The position numbers were made by a program, and so were the translations under genes. From Polaribacter litorisediminis (lineage in GTDB: Bacteria; Bacteroidota; Bacteroidia; Flavobacteriales; Flavobacteriaceae), in the NCBI RefSeq assembly GCF_019968605.1, contig NZ_CP082966.1, forward strand, positions 1,661,001-1,725,000: a DNA stretch of 64,000 bases. Direction: 5' to 3'. The notes below the pieces were generated by a model, which did no database searches, was not told the origin of the DNA, and saw only the letters and a program-made list of their open reading frames with translations. Below are positions 1 to 9,236 of the stretch, one piece after another; position 1 is the stretch's first letter, and every line of letters starts with the position of its first letter.

Positions 1-2
1 CC

Positions 3-440
3 AAAATATTTAATGCGGGTTTAAAAGCGATGAAATCTTTTAGAGGAGCCACAAAATTTGAAAATGCTATTGTACTAATAGCCGCTCAAGAAAATAGCAC
101 GCCCCCTTTTACAACCAAAAAAATAAGTAAATTAATTCAACTTTTGCCTTACCACGAAATTGAAGAATTTATGAAAAACACTGAAAATTTTTTCAATATT
201 ATTTATGATAAAGAATTGGTTGAGAAGATTAAAGAAATCATTTGCTTTTTAATTTTAAAAATGAAGAAGAAACCTAAAATATTCTCTAAAAAAGAAATTA
301 TAGGTTTAACTTTAGCTTTAGAAACTATTTCTAAAGGAGAAGAACTGCTGAATACGTTAACTCAAAAAGATCAAGAAATTTTAATTGCCTTTGTTTTGCA
401 AATAGAAAAAGATTATTTGCAAGAAATATTTTCAAAATAA
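3..440 (+). CDS. Hypothetical protein, 5' end probably outside window
   Basis: I do not recognise this protein. The frame is open to the left edge of the window, so the first ATG inside it (base 30) may be internal and the gene may be truncated by the window. The visible part is lysine-rich and predicted helical, with no signal peptide and no clear membrane segment. One hydrophobic helix near visible residues 65-75 is probably a core helix. It ends 1 bp before the stop of the convergent transporter gene, with no terminator between them. Confidence 0.55.
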   Translation, partial: KIFNAGLKAMKSFRGATKFENAIVLIAAQENSTPPFTTKKISKLIQLLPYHEIEEFMKNTENFFNIIYDKELVEKIKEIICFLILKMKKKPKIFSKKEIIGLTLALETISKGEELLNTLTQKDQEILIAFVLQIEKDYLQEIFSK

Positions 441-441
441 G

Positions 442-1749
442 CTACTGTACATATTTAGTTTTTTTGATACTGCTCAATGATATAAAAGCACCTAAAAAGA
501 AAATACCTAAAGCTAAAACACTCGTTTGAATTGTAAAAAAAGAAGTTAACAGTCCAAAGGTCACCATTCCTACAACCAAAGCTATTTTTTCTGTAACATC
601 AAAAAAACTAAAATAAGATGCATGGTCTTTTGTTTTAGGTAATAATTTTGAATACGTAGACCTTGCTAAAGATTGAATAGCGCCCATGACCAAGCCAATT
701 AAAGCCCCTAAAACGTAAAAATAAATATCTATGTTAGGAGTATCTTTGGTTAAATTAAAACCAATAAAACAAACCAAACCCCATATTACAATGGCTATTT
801 TTAAAGTTTTAATATTCCCTATTTTGTTAGAAAGTCTTGAAAAAAGAAAAGCTCCCAAAATACCTACAAACTGAACTAATAAAATAGTTCCTAATAGATT
901 TAAAGTAGGCAAGCCAAGTATTGTTCCGAAAATACCCGCCATTAAAATAATCGTCTGAACACCAATACTCAAAAGAAAAAAAGAAATCAAAAATATTTTA
1001 AGTTCTTTGTAAGCAAATAATTCATTGGCTACTTTTTTAATTTCTCTAAGACCTTTGATAAAATAATTGTCTTTTGGTAGCGATACTTTTTCTGTGTTTG
1101 GCAATTTTGCGTAGGTAATTTGGGCAAAACCCAACCACCAAATACCAACTAAAACAAAAGAAAGCTGAGAGCCAAATTGTTTGTCAAAAAAACCAAAAAC
1201 TTCAGTTTCTATAAGCACCAAACAAATAAGCAGTAAAATTATAGAGCCTGAATACCCCATCATAAATCCTTTTGCACTCACATTATCTTGCTGTCCTGGA
1301 TGTGCAATTTCTGGTAAATATGCATTGTAAAAAACAATACTCCCCCAAAACCCGATACTGGCTAAAATTGTAAATAAAATACCGACCCAAAGCGTTTCTT
1401 TACCTGTAAAAAAGAATAAACACATGACAGAGATAGACCCTAAGAGGCAAAAACCTTTTAAAAATTTCTTTTTGTTACCAGCATAATCTGCAATACCAGA
1501 TAACATTGGGGACATTAAGGAAACCACTAAAAATGAAAAAGCTAAAGCATAATTATACAAAGAAGTAGAATTCCATAATAATCCTAAAAATTCTATTTTA
1601 TTATCAGCATTTGCGAACCCTTCTGAAGTTGTTAAACCGGCATAATATATAGGAAAAACAGCAGTACTAATCACTAAAGAATACACAGAGTTTGCCCAAT
1701 CATAAAAAGCCCAAGCATTTATCAATTTTTTGTCTCCAATTTTTAACAT
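442..1749 (-). CDS. MFS transporter, UMF1/Atg22-like family
   Basis: Predicted inner-membrane permease of 435 residues with about 12 hydrophobic segments. The N-terminal stretch with WAFYDWANSVYS followed by a first helix is typical of the UMF1 family, the bacterial relatives of the yeast vacuolar effluxer Atg22 within the major facilitator superfamily. The SLARSTYSKLLP motif near residue 360 and the following helices also fit. The substrate cannot be read from sequence; yeast Atg22 exports amino acids from the vacuole, but that role should not be assumed here. The gene stands alone, convergent with the preceding gene and downstream of the M48 protease gene, separated from it by a terminator. 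Confidence 0.85.
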   Translation of the reverse strand: MLKIGDKKLINAWAFYDWANSVYSLVISTAVFPIYYAGLTTSEGFANADNKIEFLGLLWNSTSLYNYALAFSFLVVSLMSPMLSGIADYAGNKKKFLKGFCLLGSISVMCLFFFTGKETLWVGILFTILASIGFWGSIVFYNAYLPEIAHPGQQDNVSAKGFMMGYSGSIILLLICLVLIETEVFGFFDKQFGSQLSFVLVGIWWLGFAQITYAKLPNTEKVSLPKDNYFIKGLREIKKVANELFAYKELKIFLISFFLLSIGVQTIILMAGIFGTILGLPTLNLLGTILLVQFVGILGAFLFSRLSNKIGNIKTLKIAIVIWGLVCFIGFNLTKDTPNIDIYFYVLGALIGLVMGAIQSLARSTYSKLLPKTKDHASYFSFFDVTEKIALVVGMVTFGLLTSFFTIQTSVLALGIFFLGAFISLSSIKKTKYVQ

Positions 1750-1767
1750 ATATCTATTTTATAAAAA

Positions 1768-1797
1768 AGCCATTCAAAATTATTTTTTTGAACGGCT
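1768..1797 (-). terminator. Rho-independent terminator after the M48 protease gene
   Basis: Read on the minus strand, AGCC-TTCAAAA pairs with its complement across one mismatch and is followed by a run of six T. It lies 38 bp past the stop of the M48 gene. Confidence 0.7.
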
Positions 1798-1834
1798 AAA
1801 TATATGAAAACTTATGTTAGGTCTAGTTTTTCAT

Positions 1835-2671
1835 TTACAAATTTCCTTTTGCGTTATATGTTGCTGCATATTTTTTAGCAGTTGGCAAATAATTTTTTAA
1901 ATCTTGAATTCTAGATTCATTCGAAGGGTGTGTACTTAAAATTTCTGGTTGAGAACCACCTTTAGAGGTTTGACTCATTCTTACCCAAACTTCTGCAGCT
2001 TCTCTTCCGTCATAACCTGCCATAAGCATAAAAACAAGTCCTAGTCTATCCGCCTCTTGTTCATGAACTCTGCTAAATTTTAAAACTCCTAAACCAGAAG
2101 TAACACCAAAAGCTGTGTTCCAAATTTGCTGGGTCTTTGTACTTTCTCCAGAAGTACCTAAAGCAACAGCCAAACCACCAATTTGCTGCAGTTGTCCTTG
2201 AGACATTCTTTCTTGTCCGTGTTTTGCAAACGCATGAGCTACTTCATGCCCCATAACGGCGGCAACTCCGTTTACATTGGCACAAATAGGCATGATACCT
2301 GTATAAAAAACAACCTTACCTCCAGGCAAACACCAAGCATTTACTGTTTTATCCTCTATCAAATTAAACTCCCATTTATAAGCATCTGCTTCCGCTTGCA
2401 TATTATTTGCGCGCATAAAACGATCTACTGCCGCTGCTATATTTTTACCAACTTCCTTTACCTGATTGGTCATTTCTCTATTCGTCGAAAGCTTGTTTTC
2501 TTTCAAAAAGCCCTGGTATTGCGCAAAACTTGCTGGCAAAACTTGAGCATCACTTACAAAATTAACACGTTTTCTTCCTGTAATTGGCACTGTACTGCAT
2601 TCAGAAAAAAGAAAAACGGCTACTACTAAAACTATAATTTTTTTCATTTTTTTTAACTTTTTGATTCTCAT
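1835..2671 (-). CDS. M48 family zinc metalloprotease, lipoprotein
   Basis: A 278-residue peptidase of the M48 family, of the periplasmic YggG/LoiP/BepA type. A hydrophobic signal segment at residues 10-22 ends in a lipobox-like LFSEC, so Cys25 is the likely lipidated residue. The zinc site HEVAH is at 142-146 and a downstream HEQEAD near 203 supplies the third ligand. These residues are intact, so an active protease that degrades misfolded envelope proteins is expected. A second ATG eight codons downstream could be the true start, because the first residues are unusually lysine-rich. The gene is monocistronic and ends at a clear hairpin terminator. Confidence 0.88.
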   Translation of the reverse strand: MRIKKLKKMKKIIVLVVAVFLFSECSTVPITGRKRVNFVSDAQVLPASFAQYQGFLKENKLSTNREMTNQVKEVGKNIAAAVDRFMRANNMQAEADAYKWEFNLIEDKTVNAWCLPGGKVVFYTGIMPICANVNGVAAVMGHEVAHAFAKHGQERMSQGQLQQIGGLAVALGTSGESTKTQQIWNTAFGVTSGLGVLKFSRVHEQEADRLGLVFMLMAGYDGREAAEVWVRMSQTSKGGSQPEILSTHPSNESRIQDLKNYLPTAKKYAATYNAKGNL

Positions 2672-2770
2672 TGTAAGACACTAAACCTGTAATTTAGTCA
2701 CTTACTAAATGGAATATTAATTGCTATAAAATTACATATTCTATGGGTACCAAAAAAATAATTCTCATTA

Positions 2771-3646
2771 ATGCTATTTTTCTCTAAACGCAAGATTTTA
2801 CCCCCAAGTATACGGATTCCAAAGACGGTTAAATGGGTGTTTAAAATAATCTATTTAATTTCAGAAAGGTTCGCTTTATATCTTGCAGCAAAACTATTCA
2901 CAACACCTATTGATTATAAAACTCCCAAAAGAGAATTAGGAATGGAAGATGCTTCTCAAAAAAAGTTGCATCATGTTGCATCCATCAAAAAAGATATTCA
3001 TGTTTTGTCTTATGGATTTTCAGATAAAAAAGTTTTGTTAGTTCATGGCTGGGCAGGCAGAAGCACTCAACTTTTTATGATTGCCAATACTCTTTTAGAA
3101 AATGGGTTTATGGTCATTTCTTTTGATGCGCCTGCTCACGGAAAATCAACAGGAAAAACAACGAACTTATTAGAATATATAGAAACCATTAAAAGTATTT
3201 GTAAAGAATATGGCCCTTTTGAAGCTGCTGTTGGTCATTCTTTTGGTGCAATGGCAATTATGAACGCCCAAGCAAATTTAGTGCTTTTTAAATGTCTGGT
3301 AACCATAGGTTCTGGAGATAAAGTTGCCGATATTTTACTTAATTTTGCGAATAATTTAGGGTTAGATGCTATTTTTGGACAAAAATTAATTGATTCTTTA
3401 GAAAAGAAATGGAATATAAATCTAATGTATTATGACACTAATGAAGTTGCTAAAAAAGTAAAAATACCCGTTTTGGTAATTCATGATACCAAAGATGGAG
3501 ATGTTTTTGTAAGTTGTGCTCTAAATATTCGTCAACATTTAGAGAATGGAAAACTAGATATTACCACTGGCTTAGGACATACAAAAATTCTTCGGGATAA
3601 AAATACAACCCAAAAAATAGTTCACTTTATAAAACAAAACACATGA
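2771..3646 (+). CDS. Alpha/beta hydrolase
   Basis: Serine hydrolase of the alpha/beta fold, 291 residues. The oxyanion strand VHGWAG is near residue 93, the nucleophile elbow GHSFGA near 156, an Asp-bearing strand IHDTKDGDVFV near 237 and the catalytic His in GLGHTKIL near 270, so the triad looks complete. The N-terminal ~50 residues are basic with a weak amphipathic helix, which may hold it at the membrane. The substrate is unknown. Its stop overlaps the start of msrB by 4 bp (ATGA), so the two are translationally coupled. Confidence 0.82.
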   Translation: MLFFSKRKILPPSIRIPKTVKWVFKIIYLISERFALYLAAKLFTTPIDYKTPKRELGMEDASQKKLHHVASIKKDIHVLSYGFSDKKVLLVHGWAGRSTQLFMIANTLLENGFMVISFDAPAHGKSTGKTTNLLEYIETIKSICKEYGPFEAAVGHSFGAMAIMNAQANLVLFKCLVTIGSGDKVADILLNFANNLGLDAIFGQKLIDSLEKKWNINLMYYDTNEVAKKVKIPVLVIHDTKDGDVFVSCALNIRQHLENGKLDITTGLGHTKILRDKNTTQKIVHFIKQNT

Positions 3647-4122
3647 AAAAAATAGCAAGTATTTTAATTTTAGTACTAATGATTAGCTGCGCAGGAAACG
3701 CACAAGATACATCAAAAGAAAAAAAAACCTATAAAATTGTAAAAACAGAGGCTGAATGGAAAAAATTACTTTCTCCTTTGCAGTATACTGTTTTGCGTGA
3801 AGCAGGAACAGAAAGACCTTTTTCAAGTGAGTTTAATAATAACAAGAAAAAAGGAACTTTTGTTTGTGCCGCTTGTGAAACCCCTTTATATAAATCTGAA
3901 CATAAATATGATTCAGGTTCTGGATGGCCTTCATTTGATAGAGCTATAAAAGAAAATGTAGCATTAGATGTAGATTATAAAATTGGCTATGCAAGAACGG
4001 AGTTAAAATGCAATACTTGTGGTGGTCATTTAGGTCACTCTTTTGATGATGGTCCTAAAAAAACGACCGGAAAACGTCATTGTATTAATGGAGCTGCAAT
4101 GAAATTTGTGGAGGATAAATAA
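3643..4122 (+). CDS. msrB: Peptide-methionine (R)-S-oxide reductase, exported
   Basis: MsrB reduces the R form of methionine sulfoxide in oxidised proteins. The full domain is present: two zinc-binding CxxC pairs (CAAC and CNTC), SGSGWPSF, GGHLGHSFDDGP and the catalytic RHCING with Cys near residue 147. A short hydrophobic leader ends in MISCAG, a lipobox-like sequence, so this copy probably repairs envelope proteins and may be a lipoprotein. It is coupled to the upstream hydrolase gene by an ATGA overlap. Confidence 0.93.
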   Translation: MKKIASILILVLMISCAGNAQDTSKEKKTYKIVKTEAEWKKLLSPLQYTVLREAGTERPFSSEFNNNKKKGTFVCAACETPLYKSEHKYDSGSGWPSFDRAIKENVALDVDYKIGYARTELKCNTCGGHLGHSFDDGPKKTTGKRHCINGAAMKFVEDK

Positions 4123-4176
4123 ATTAGCGGATCTCCTTTAAAAGAGTATCTTTAAAAATTTAAAACGATTTTAAAG

Positions 4177-5673
4177 ATGAAAAAGATGAAATTTCCGAGT
4201 GCACAAACGGTTTTACTGATAATAGCTACTTTTGTTTCCGTTTTAACTTGGTGCATCCCCTCTGGGCAATATGAAAGATTAGCCTATAATGAAGAAAATA
4301 ACTCTTTTTTAAAAACAGATAAAGAGCATTCTGTTGTTTTAGAGGCTACGCAAAAAACATTAGACGATTTACAGGTTAATATTCCTTTAGAAAAATTTAC
4401 TTCTGGCGCTATTTACAAAGCTATCAGTATTCCTGGAACGTATCAAAAATTAGAAGCGAAGCCACAAGGAGTTATTGAACTAATTTTATCGCCTTTAAAA
4501 GGAATTATAGCAGTTGCTGATATTATTATTCTCGTTTTATTTATTGGAGGACTCGTTGCTATTGTAAATTTCACAGGTGCTTTTGAAGCAGGAATTACCA
4601 GACTTTCTAAACTTTTAGAGGGTAAAGAATATATTCTAATTATTGCGGTAACTTCTTTAATTGCATTAGGTGGCACTTCTTTTGGTTTGGGAGAAGAGAC
4701 GATTGCCTTCTACCCTATTTTAGTTCCTATTTTTATCGCTGCAAAATATGATGCGCTCGTTGCTTTAGCCTCTATATATGTGGGTACTAGTATCGGTACA
4801 ATGATATCTACAACAAATCCGTTTAGCACCATAATTGCTTCTAATTCTGCGGGTATTAGTTGGACAACAGGAATTGAAGGAAGAATTATAATGCTGTTCA
4901 TAAGTTTAATTATTTGTATTTTATATATTATAAGATATGCACAAAAGGTAAAAAAAGATCCTTCAAAATCTATTATTTTTGATCAGAAAGAAAGTATCGA
5001 GAAAATATTTACCTTTCAAGAATCATCAGAAACCATCCATTTTAATTTTCGTTTAAAATTAGTGCTTTTTATTTTTGCTTTATGCTTTGTTGTCATGGTT
5101 TATGGGGTGATTAGTTTAGATTGGTGGTTCTTAGAAATGACAGGAGTTTTCTTTGTGGGTGCAGTTCTCATAGGATTTTTATGTAGAATAAATGAAACTA
5201 TCTTTGTAAATACATTTATAAAAGGAGCTAGTGAATTGTTAAGTGTTGCTTTTATTATTGGATTAGCAAGAGGAGTTACTATTTTAATGGAAGATGGTTT
5301 AATTAGCGATACATTATTATATTATGCGAGTTCATTTACAGACGGCATGAATAAAGGGCTGTTTATAAACGCTATCATGTTTGTTTATAGCGGATTAGCA
5401 TTTTTTATTCCTTCATCATCAGGAATGGCAGTTTTAACAATGCCCATTATGTCTCCTTTAGCAGATACGGTCTCTTTAGGTAGAGAACATATCGTAAATG
5501 CTTATCTTTTAGGCATCGGTTTATTCAACTTTATAAACCCAACAGGATTGGTTCTAGCTTCTCTTGCAATGATAAAAGTAGGATACGATAAATGGTTGAA
5601 ATTTATAATTCCTTTAGTGCTAATTTTAATAGGAACATCGATGATTTTCTTGACAATTTCAGTTTATTTATAA
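4177..5673 (+). CDS. YfcC family (DcuC/ArcD-like) transporter
   Basis: A 498-residue inner-membrane carrier with about 12 hydrophobic segments, matching the YfcC family of the DcuC/C4-dicarboxylate-anaerobic superfamily, often annotated as basic amino acid antiporters. Diagnostic stretches are GTSFGLGEETIAFYPILVP near residue 168 and STTNPFSTIIASNSAG near 212, with the matching FIPSSSGMAVLTMPIM in the second half. The substrate is not deducible. It starts 54 bp after msrB and may share its transcript. Confidence 0.85.
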   Translation: MKKMKFPSAQTVLLIIATFVSVLTWCIPSGQYERLAYNEENNSFLKTDKEHSVVLEATQKTLDDLQVNIPLEKFTSGAIYKAISIPGTYQKLEAKPQGVIELILSPLKGIIAVADIIILVLFIGGLVAIVNFTGAFEAGITRLSKLLEGKEYILIIAVTSLIALGGTSFGLGEETIAFYPILVPIFIAAKYDALVALASIYVGTSIGTMISTTNPFSTIIASNSAGISWTTGIEGRIIMLFISLIICILYIIRYAQKVKKDPSKSIIFDQKESIEKIFTFQESSETIHFNFRLKLVLFIFALCFVVMVYGVISLDWWFLEMTGVFFVGAVLIGFLCRINETIFVNTFIKGASELLSVAFIIGLARGVTILMEDGLISDTLLYYASSFTDGMNKGLFINAIMFVYSGLAFFIPSSSGMAVLTMPIMSPLADTVSLGREHIVNAYLLGIGLFNFINPTGLVLASLAMIKVGYDKWLKFIIPLVLILIGTSMIFLTISVYL

Positions 5674-5869
5674 GTATTCATTTATCGGTATCCAACGAAA
5701 AAAGTAGTTTCAAATTGATAAGCAATCATTTGCAAGTCTAATGAGTATAAAACCTTGTCAAAATCTTACTTTTTTATTTTTTTATTCTAGTTTTTATTCA
5801 TTTCCTCAACTTTTTCATCAGTATATTTTTAAATAGAGATTAAATCTTTAAAAAGCGAACTCTAATTTT

Positions 5870-5877
5870 TATATTTG
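5870..5877 (+). promoter_or_regulatory. Promoter -7 box upstream of ffh
   Basis: TATATTTG matches the Bacteroidota -7 consensus TAnnTTTG, 26 bp before the ffh start codon, predicting a short leader of about 20 nt. Confidence 0.55.
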
Positions 5878-5903
5878 TAGTTCCAAATTAAAGTAGATAC
5901 AAT

Positions 5904-7232
5904 ATGTTTAACAATTTAAGCGAAAAATTAGATAAAGCCCTGCACACCCTAAAAGGTCATGGTAAAATTACAGAGGTAAACGTTGCAGAAACTTTAAAAG
6001 AAGTTAGAAGAGCTCTTTTAGATGCCGATGTTAACTTTAAAATTGCGAAAGATTTTACTAAAAGAGTGCAAACCGCTGCTATAGGACAGGATGTTTTAAC
6101 AACCTTAAATCCTGGGCAGTTATTAGTAAAATTGGTAAAGGATGAACTAACTAAATTAATGGGTGGAGACACGGTTGGTATTAATTTAAGTGGCGCACCA
6201 ACAGTAATTTTAATGTCTGGTTTACAGGGTTCTGGTAAAACTACTTTTTCAGGAAAATTAGCAAACTACCTAAAAACTAAAAAATCAAAACAAGTTTTAT
6301 TAGTAGGTTGTGATGTTTATAGACCTGCTGCAATAAATCAATTACAAGTTGTTGGAGAACAAATTGGTGTAGAAGTGTATGCAGAAGTTGGTAATAACAA
6401 TCCTGTTGAAATTTCTCTGAATGCTTTAAAACATGCCAAAGCAACTGGTAAAAATGTAGTGATTATTGATACCGCCGGACGTTTAGCGGTAGATACAGAA
6501 ATGATGAATGAAATTTCTAACATTCATAAAGCTGTGCATCCTCAAGAAACCTTGTTCGTAGTAGATTCTATGACAGGGCAAGATGCTGTAAATACGGCAA
6601 AAACATTTAATGACATTTTAAATTTCGATGGCGTTGTATTGACCAAATTAGATGGAGATACAAGAGGTGGTGCCGCTTTATCTATTAAATCTGTAGTCGA
6701 TAAACCAATTAAATTTATTGGTACTGGAGAAAAAATGGATGCGATTGATGTTTTTCATCCTGATAGAATGGCAGACAGAATTTTGGGAATGGGAGATGTT
6801 ATTTCTCTTGTAGAAAGAGCCCAAGATCAATATGATGAGGAGGAAGCTAGAAAATTACAAAAGAAAATTGCTAAAAATCAGTTTGGTTTCGATGACTTTT
6901 TAAGTCAGATTCAGCAAATTAAAAAGATGGGAAGCATGAAAGATTTAATGGGTATGATTCCTGGAGCTGGCAAAGCGATGAAAGACGTAGATATTGATGA
7001 TGATTCTTTTAAAGGAATTGAAGCTATTATTTATTCCATGACGCCGTCTGAAAGAAGTACACCAAGAACGATAAATGCAAGTAGAAAAAAGAGAATTGCC
7101 AAAGGTTCTGGAACCTCTATTCAAGAAGTAAATCAATTGATGAAGCAATTTAATCAAATGAGTAAAATGATGAAGATGATGCAAGGCGGTGGTGGTAAAA
7201 AAATGATGCAAATGATGAAAGGAATGCAATAA
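5904..7232 (+). CDS. ffh: Signal recognition particle protein Ffh (SRP54)
   Basis: GTPase that binds SRP RNA and delivers signal-anchor proteins to FtsY and SecYEG. Domain order is standard: N-domain helices (1-90), G domain with GLQGSGKTT near 107, DTAGRL near 191, TKLDGDTRGGAAL near 248, then a methionine-rich M domain ending in MMQMMKGMQ. At 442 residues it is full length. A TAnnTTTG promoter lies just upstream; no SRP RNA gene was found nearby. Confidence 0.97.
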   Translation: MFNNLSEKLDKALHTLKGHGKITEVNVAETLKEVRRALLDADVNFKIAKDFTKRVQTAAIGQDVLTTLNPGQLLVKLVKDELTKLMGGDTVGINLSGAPTVILMSGLQGSGKTTFSGKLANYLKTKKSKQVLLVGCDVYRPAAINQLQVVGEQIGVEVYAEVGNNNPVEISLNALKHAKATGKNVVIIDTAGRLAVDTEMMNEISNIHKAVHPQETLFVVDSMTGQDAVNTAKTFNDILNFDGVVLTKLDGDTRGGAALSIKSVVDKPIKFIGTGEKMDAIDVFHPDRMADRILGMGDVISLVERAQDQYDEEEARKLQKKIAKNQFGFDDFLSQIQQIKKMGSMKDLMGMIPGAGKAMKDVDIDDDSFKGIEAIIYSMTPSERSTPRTINASRKKRIAKGSGTSIQEVNQLMKQFNQMSKMMKMMQGGGGKKMMQMMKGMQ

Positions 7233-7352
7233 TTCATTGCAATATTTGTAAAACAAAAAGCATACGCAGATGAATTCAGAAAGTCATTAAAATAGATCAT
7301 CTTGTGAAAATTTAAATAAGAATAGTATCAGAATTTATATTTTAAAAGAAAA

Positions 7353-8228
7353 ATGATTTTATTAGACGGAAAAAAAACTGCAGCAGAGATTAAAGAAGAA
7401 ATTGCTTTAGAAGTTAGAGAATTAAAAAATAACGGATATGACACACCACATCTTGCTGCAATTATTGTAGGCAATAATGGGGCAAGTATTACGTATGTAA
7501 ATGCAAAAGTAAAAGCTTGTGAAAGAGTTGGTTTTGAATCTACATTAATTCGATTACCAGAAGAAATTACTGAAGATGAATTATTGAATGAAATCGCTAT
7601 TTTAAATATTGATAATGATATTGATGGTTTTATTGTTCAATTGCCTTTGCCAAAACATATTGATGAGCAAAAAGTAATTATGACAATCGATCCAGATAAA
7701 GATGTAGATGGATTTCATCCAACAAATGTTGGTAAAATGGCTTTAAATTTGCCAACTTTTATTTCTGCAACTCCTTTCGGAATATTAGAATTATTAGACC
7801 GATACCATATTGAAACTTCGGGTAAACACGTGGTTGTTTTAGGCAGAAGTCATATTGTTGGTAGCCCAATGAGTATTTTATTATCTCAAAAAAGAAAAGT
7901 TGGTAATGCAACGGTTACGATGTGTCATAGTAGAACAAAAAACTTAAAAGAGATTACATTACAAGCAGATATTATCGTTGCTGCAATTGGTATTCCAGAA
8001 TTTTTAAAAGCAGATATGGTTAAAGATCACGTTACTATAATCGATGTAGGAATTACCCGTTTAGCAGATTCTAGAAAAAAAAGTGGCTACCGTTTAGTGG
8101 GTGATGTTGCTTTTGATGAAGTTTCAAAAAAAGCTGACTTTATTACTCCTGTTCCTGGCGGAGTTGGGCCCATGACCATTGCCATGCTTTTGAAAAACAC
8201 ACTACTTGCTTGTAAAAGAAAAAATTAA
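7353..8228 (+). CDS. folD: Bifunctional methylene-THF dehydrogenase/cyclohydrolase
   Basis: FolD interconverts 5,10-methylene-, methenyl- and 10-formyl-tetrahydrofolate in one-carbon metabolism. The catalytic Tyr-Lys pair lies in [16 protein letters not shown] (Y49, K55 region), the PLPKHI motif near 101, the NADP-binding [14 protein letters not shown] near 168, and the closing [13 protein letters not shown] near 268. At 291 residues the length is normal. It abuts the next gene with no gap, suggesting one operon with the YitT protein. Confidence 0.97.
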   Translation: MILLDGKKTAAEIKEEIALEVRELKNNGYDTPHLAAIIVGNNGASITYVNAKVKACERVGFESTLIRLPEEITEDELLNEIAILNIDNDIDGFIVQLPLPKHIDEQKVIMTIDPDKDVDGFHPTNVGKMALNLPTFISATPFGILELLDRYHIETSGKHVVVLGRSHIVGSPMSILLSQKRKVGNATVTMCHSRTKNLKEITLQADIIVAAIGIPEFLKADMVKDHVTIIDVGITRLADSRKKSGYRLVGDVAFDEVSKKADFITPVPGGVGPMTIAMLLKNTLLACKRKN

Positions 8229-9146
8229 ATGAGAGTCACTAAAGCTAACAATTATTTTTCTGAATATTTTCAAATATTGATAGGAATTGTATTGACTAGT
8301 CTTGGCTTAAAAGCATTTTTATTACCCAATGGTTTTTTAGATGGTGGCGTTACTGGTATTGCTTTATTAGTAAGAACTCAAGTAGATATTAACATGTCTT
8401 ACTTACTCGTTATTATTAGTATTCCTTTTTTAATTCTTGGATATTTTACGGTTTCTAAAGCCATTGTAATTAAATCTATGGTTAGCATACTTGGTGTAGC
8501 TTTATTTATTCATTTTGAAAATTTTCAGACCATTACAAATGATAAATTATTAATTTCAATTTTTGGAGGATTATTAGTAGGTTCTGGCATTGGAATTGCG
8601 ATTAGAAATGGTTCTGTGCTAGATGGTTCAGAAATTCTCGGTGTTTTTATTAATGATAAATTCGGCGTAAGTATTGGTAAAGTAATTATGCTGTTTAACA
8701 TTGTATTATTTTCTATAACGGCCTTTGTCATATCAATTGAAGTTGCCCTCTACTCTATTCTAACCTATATTATTGCAGCAAAAGTAACGGATACCGTTAT
8801 AGAGGGTTTTGAAGATTTTATAGGAGTTACTATTGTTTCTAAAAAATACGATTTAATTAAGGTTGCTATTTTAGAAGAAATCGGCGTTGGTTTAACCGTG
8901 TATAAAGGAAGTTCTGGTTTTGGAAGCAAAGGACATACGGAAGACTTCGATATTATACATACTATTATTAATAGAATTGATATTAAAAAAATGTATCGAA
9001 TTATTAACGGTATTGATGCGGAAGCTTTTATTGTTGAGTTTGATGTAAATAATGTAAAAGGAGGCGTTTTAAGACATTACTTAAATAAGAGGAAAAATGC
9101 TAAATTTTTAAGTTTAAAAGAATCCGTTTTAAATAAAGAAAAATAG
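8229..9146 (+). CDS. YitT family membrane protein
   Basis: A 305-residue protein with five or six hydrophobic segments in the N-terminal two thirds (YitT_membrane) and a soluble C-terminal DUF2179 domain with GIGVGLTVYKGSSGF-type residues near 215. The family is widespread but lacks a settled biochemical role. Its start codon immediately follows the folD stop, so co-transcription is likely. A strong bidirectional terminator follows. Confidence 0.87.
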   Translation: MRVTKANNYFSEYFQILIGIVLTSLGLKAFLLPNGFLDGGVTGIALLVRTQVDINMSYLLVIISIPFLILGYFTVSKAIVIKSMVSILGVALFIHFENFQTITNDKLLISIFGGLLVGSGIGIAIRNGSVLDGSEILGVFINDKFGVSIGKVIMLFNIVLFSITAFVISIEVALYSILTYIIAAKVTDTVIEGFEDFIGVTIVSKKYDLIKVAILEEIGVGLTVYKGSSGFGSKGHTEDFDIIHTIINRIDIKKMYRIINGIDAEAFIVEFDVNNVKGGVLRHYLNKRKNAKFLSLKESVLNKEK

Positions 9147-9180
9147 ATAAAAGCTTTATTTCATTTGTTACTTAAACACA

Positions 9181-9209
9181 AAAAACTCTTTCCAATAGAA
9201 AGAGTTTTT
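9181..9209. terminator. Bidirectional terminator between yitT-type and FKBP genes
   Basis: A perfect 12-bp stem (AAAAACTCTTTC) with a 5-nt loop. It has A- and T-rich flanks on both sides and sits between two convergent genes. Confidence 0.9.
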
Positions 9210-9236
9210 ATATTATTTTTTTTAAAAAGATATACT

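Noticed and set aside
2183..2629. 148-residue frame opposite the M48 protease gene
   Set aside because: Shadow of a well-supported gene; cysteine- and histidine-rich random-like composition.
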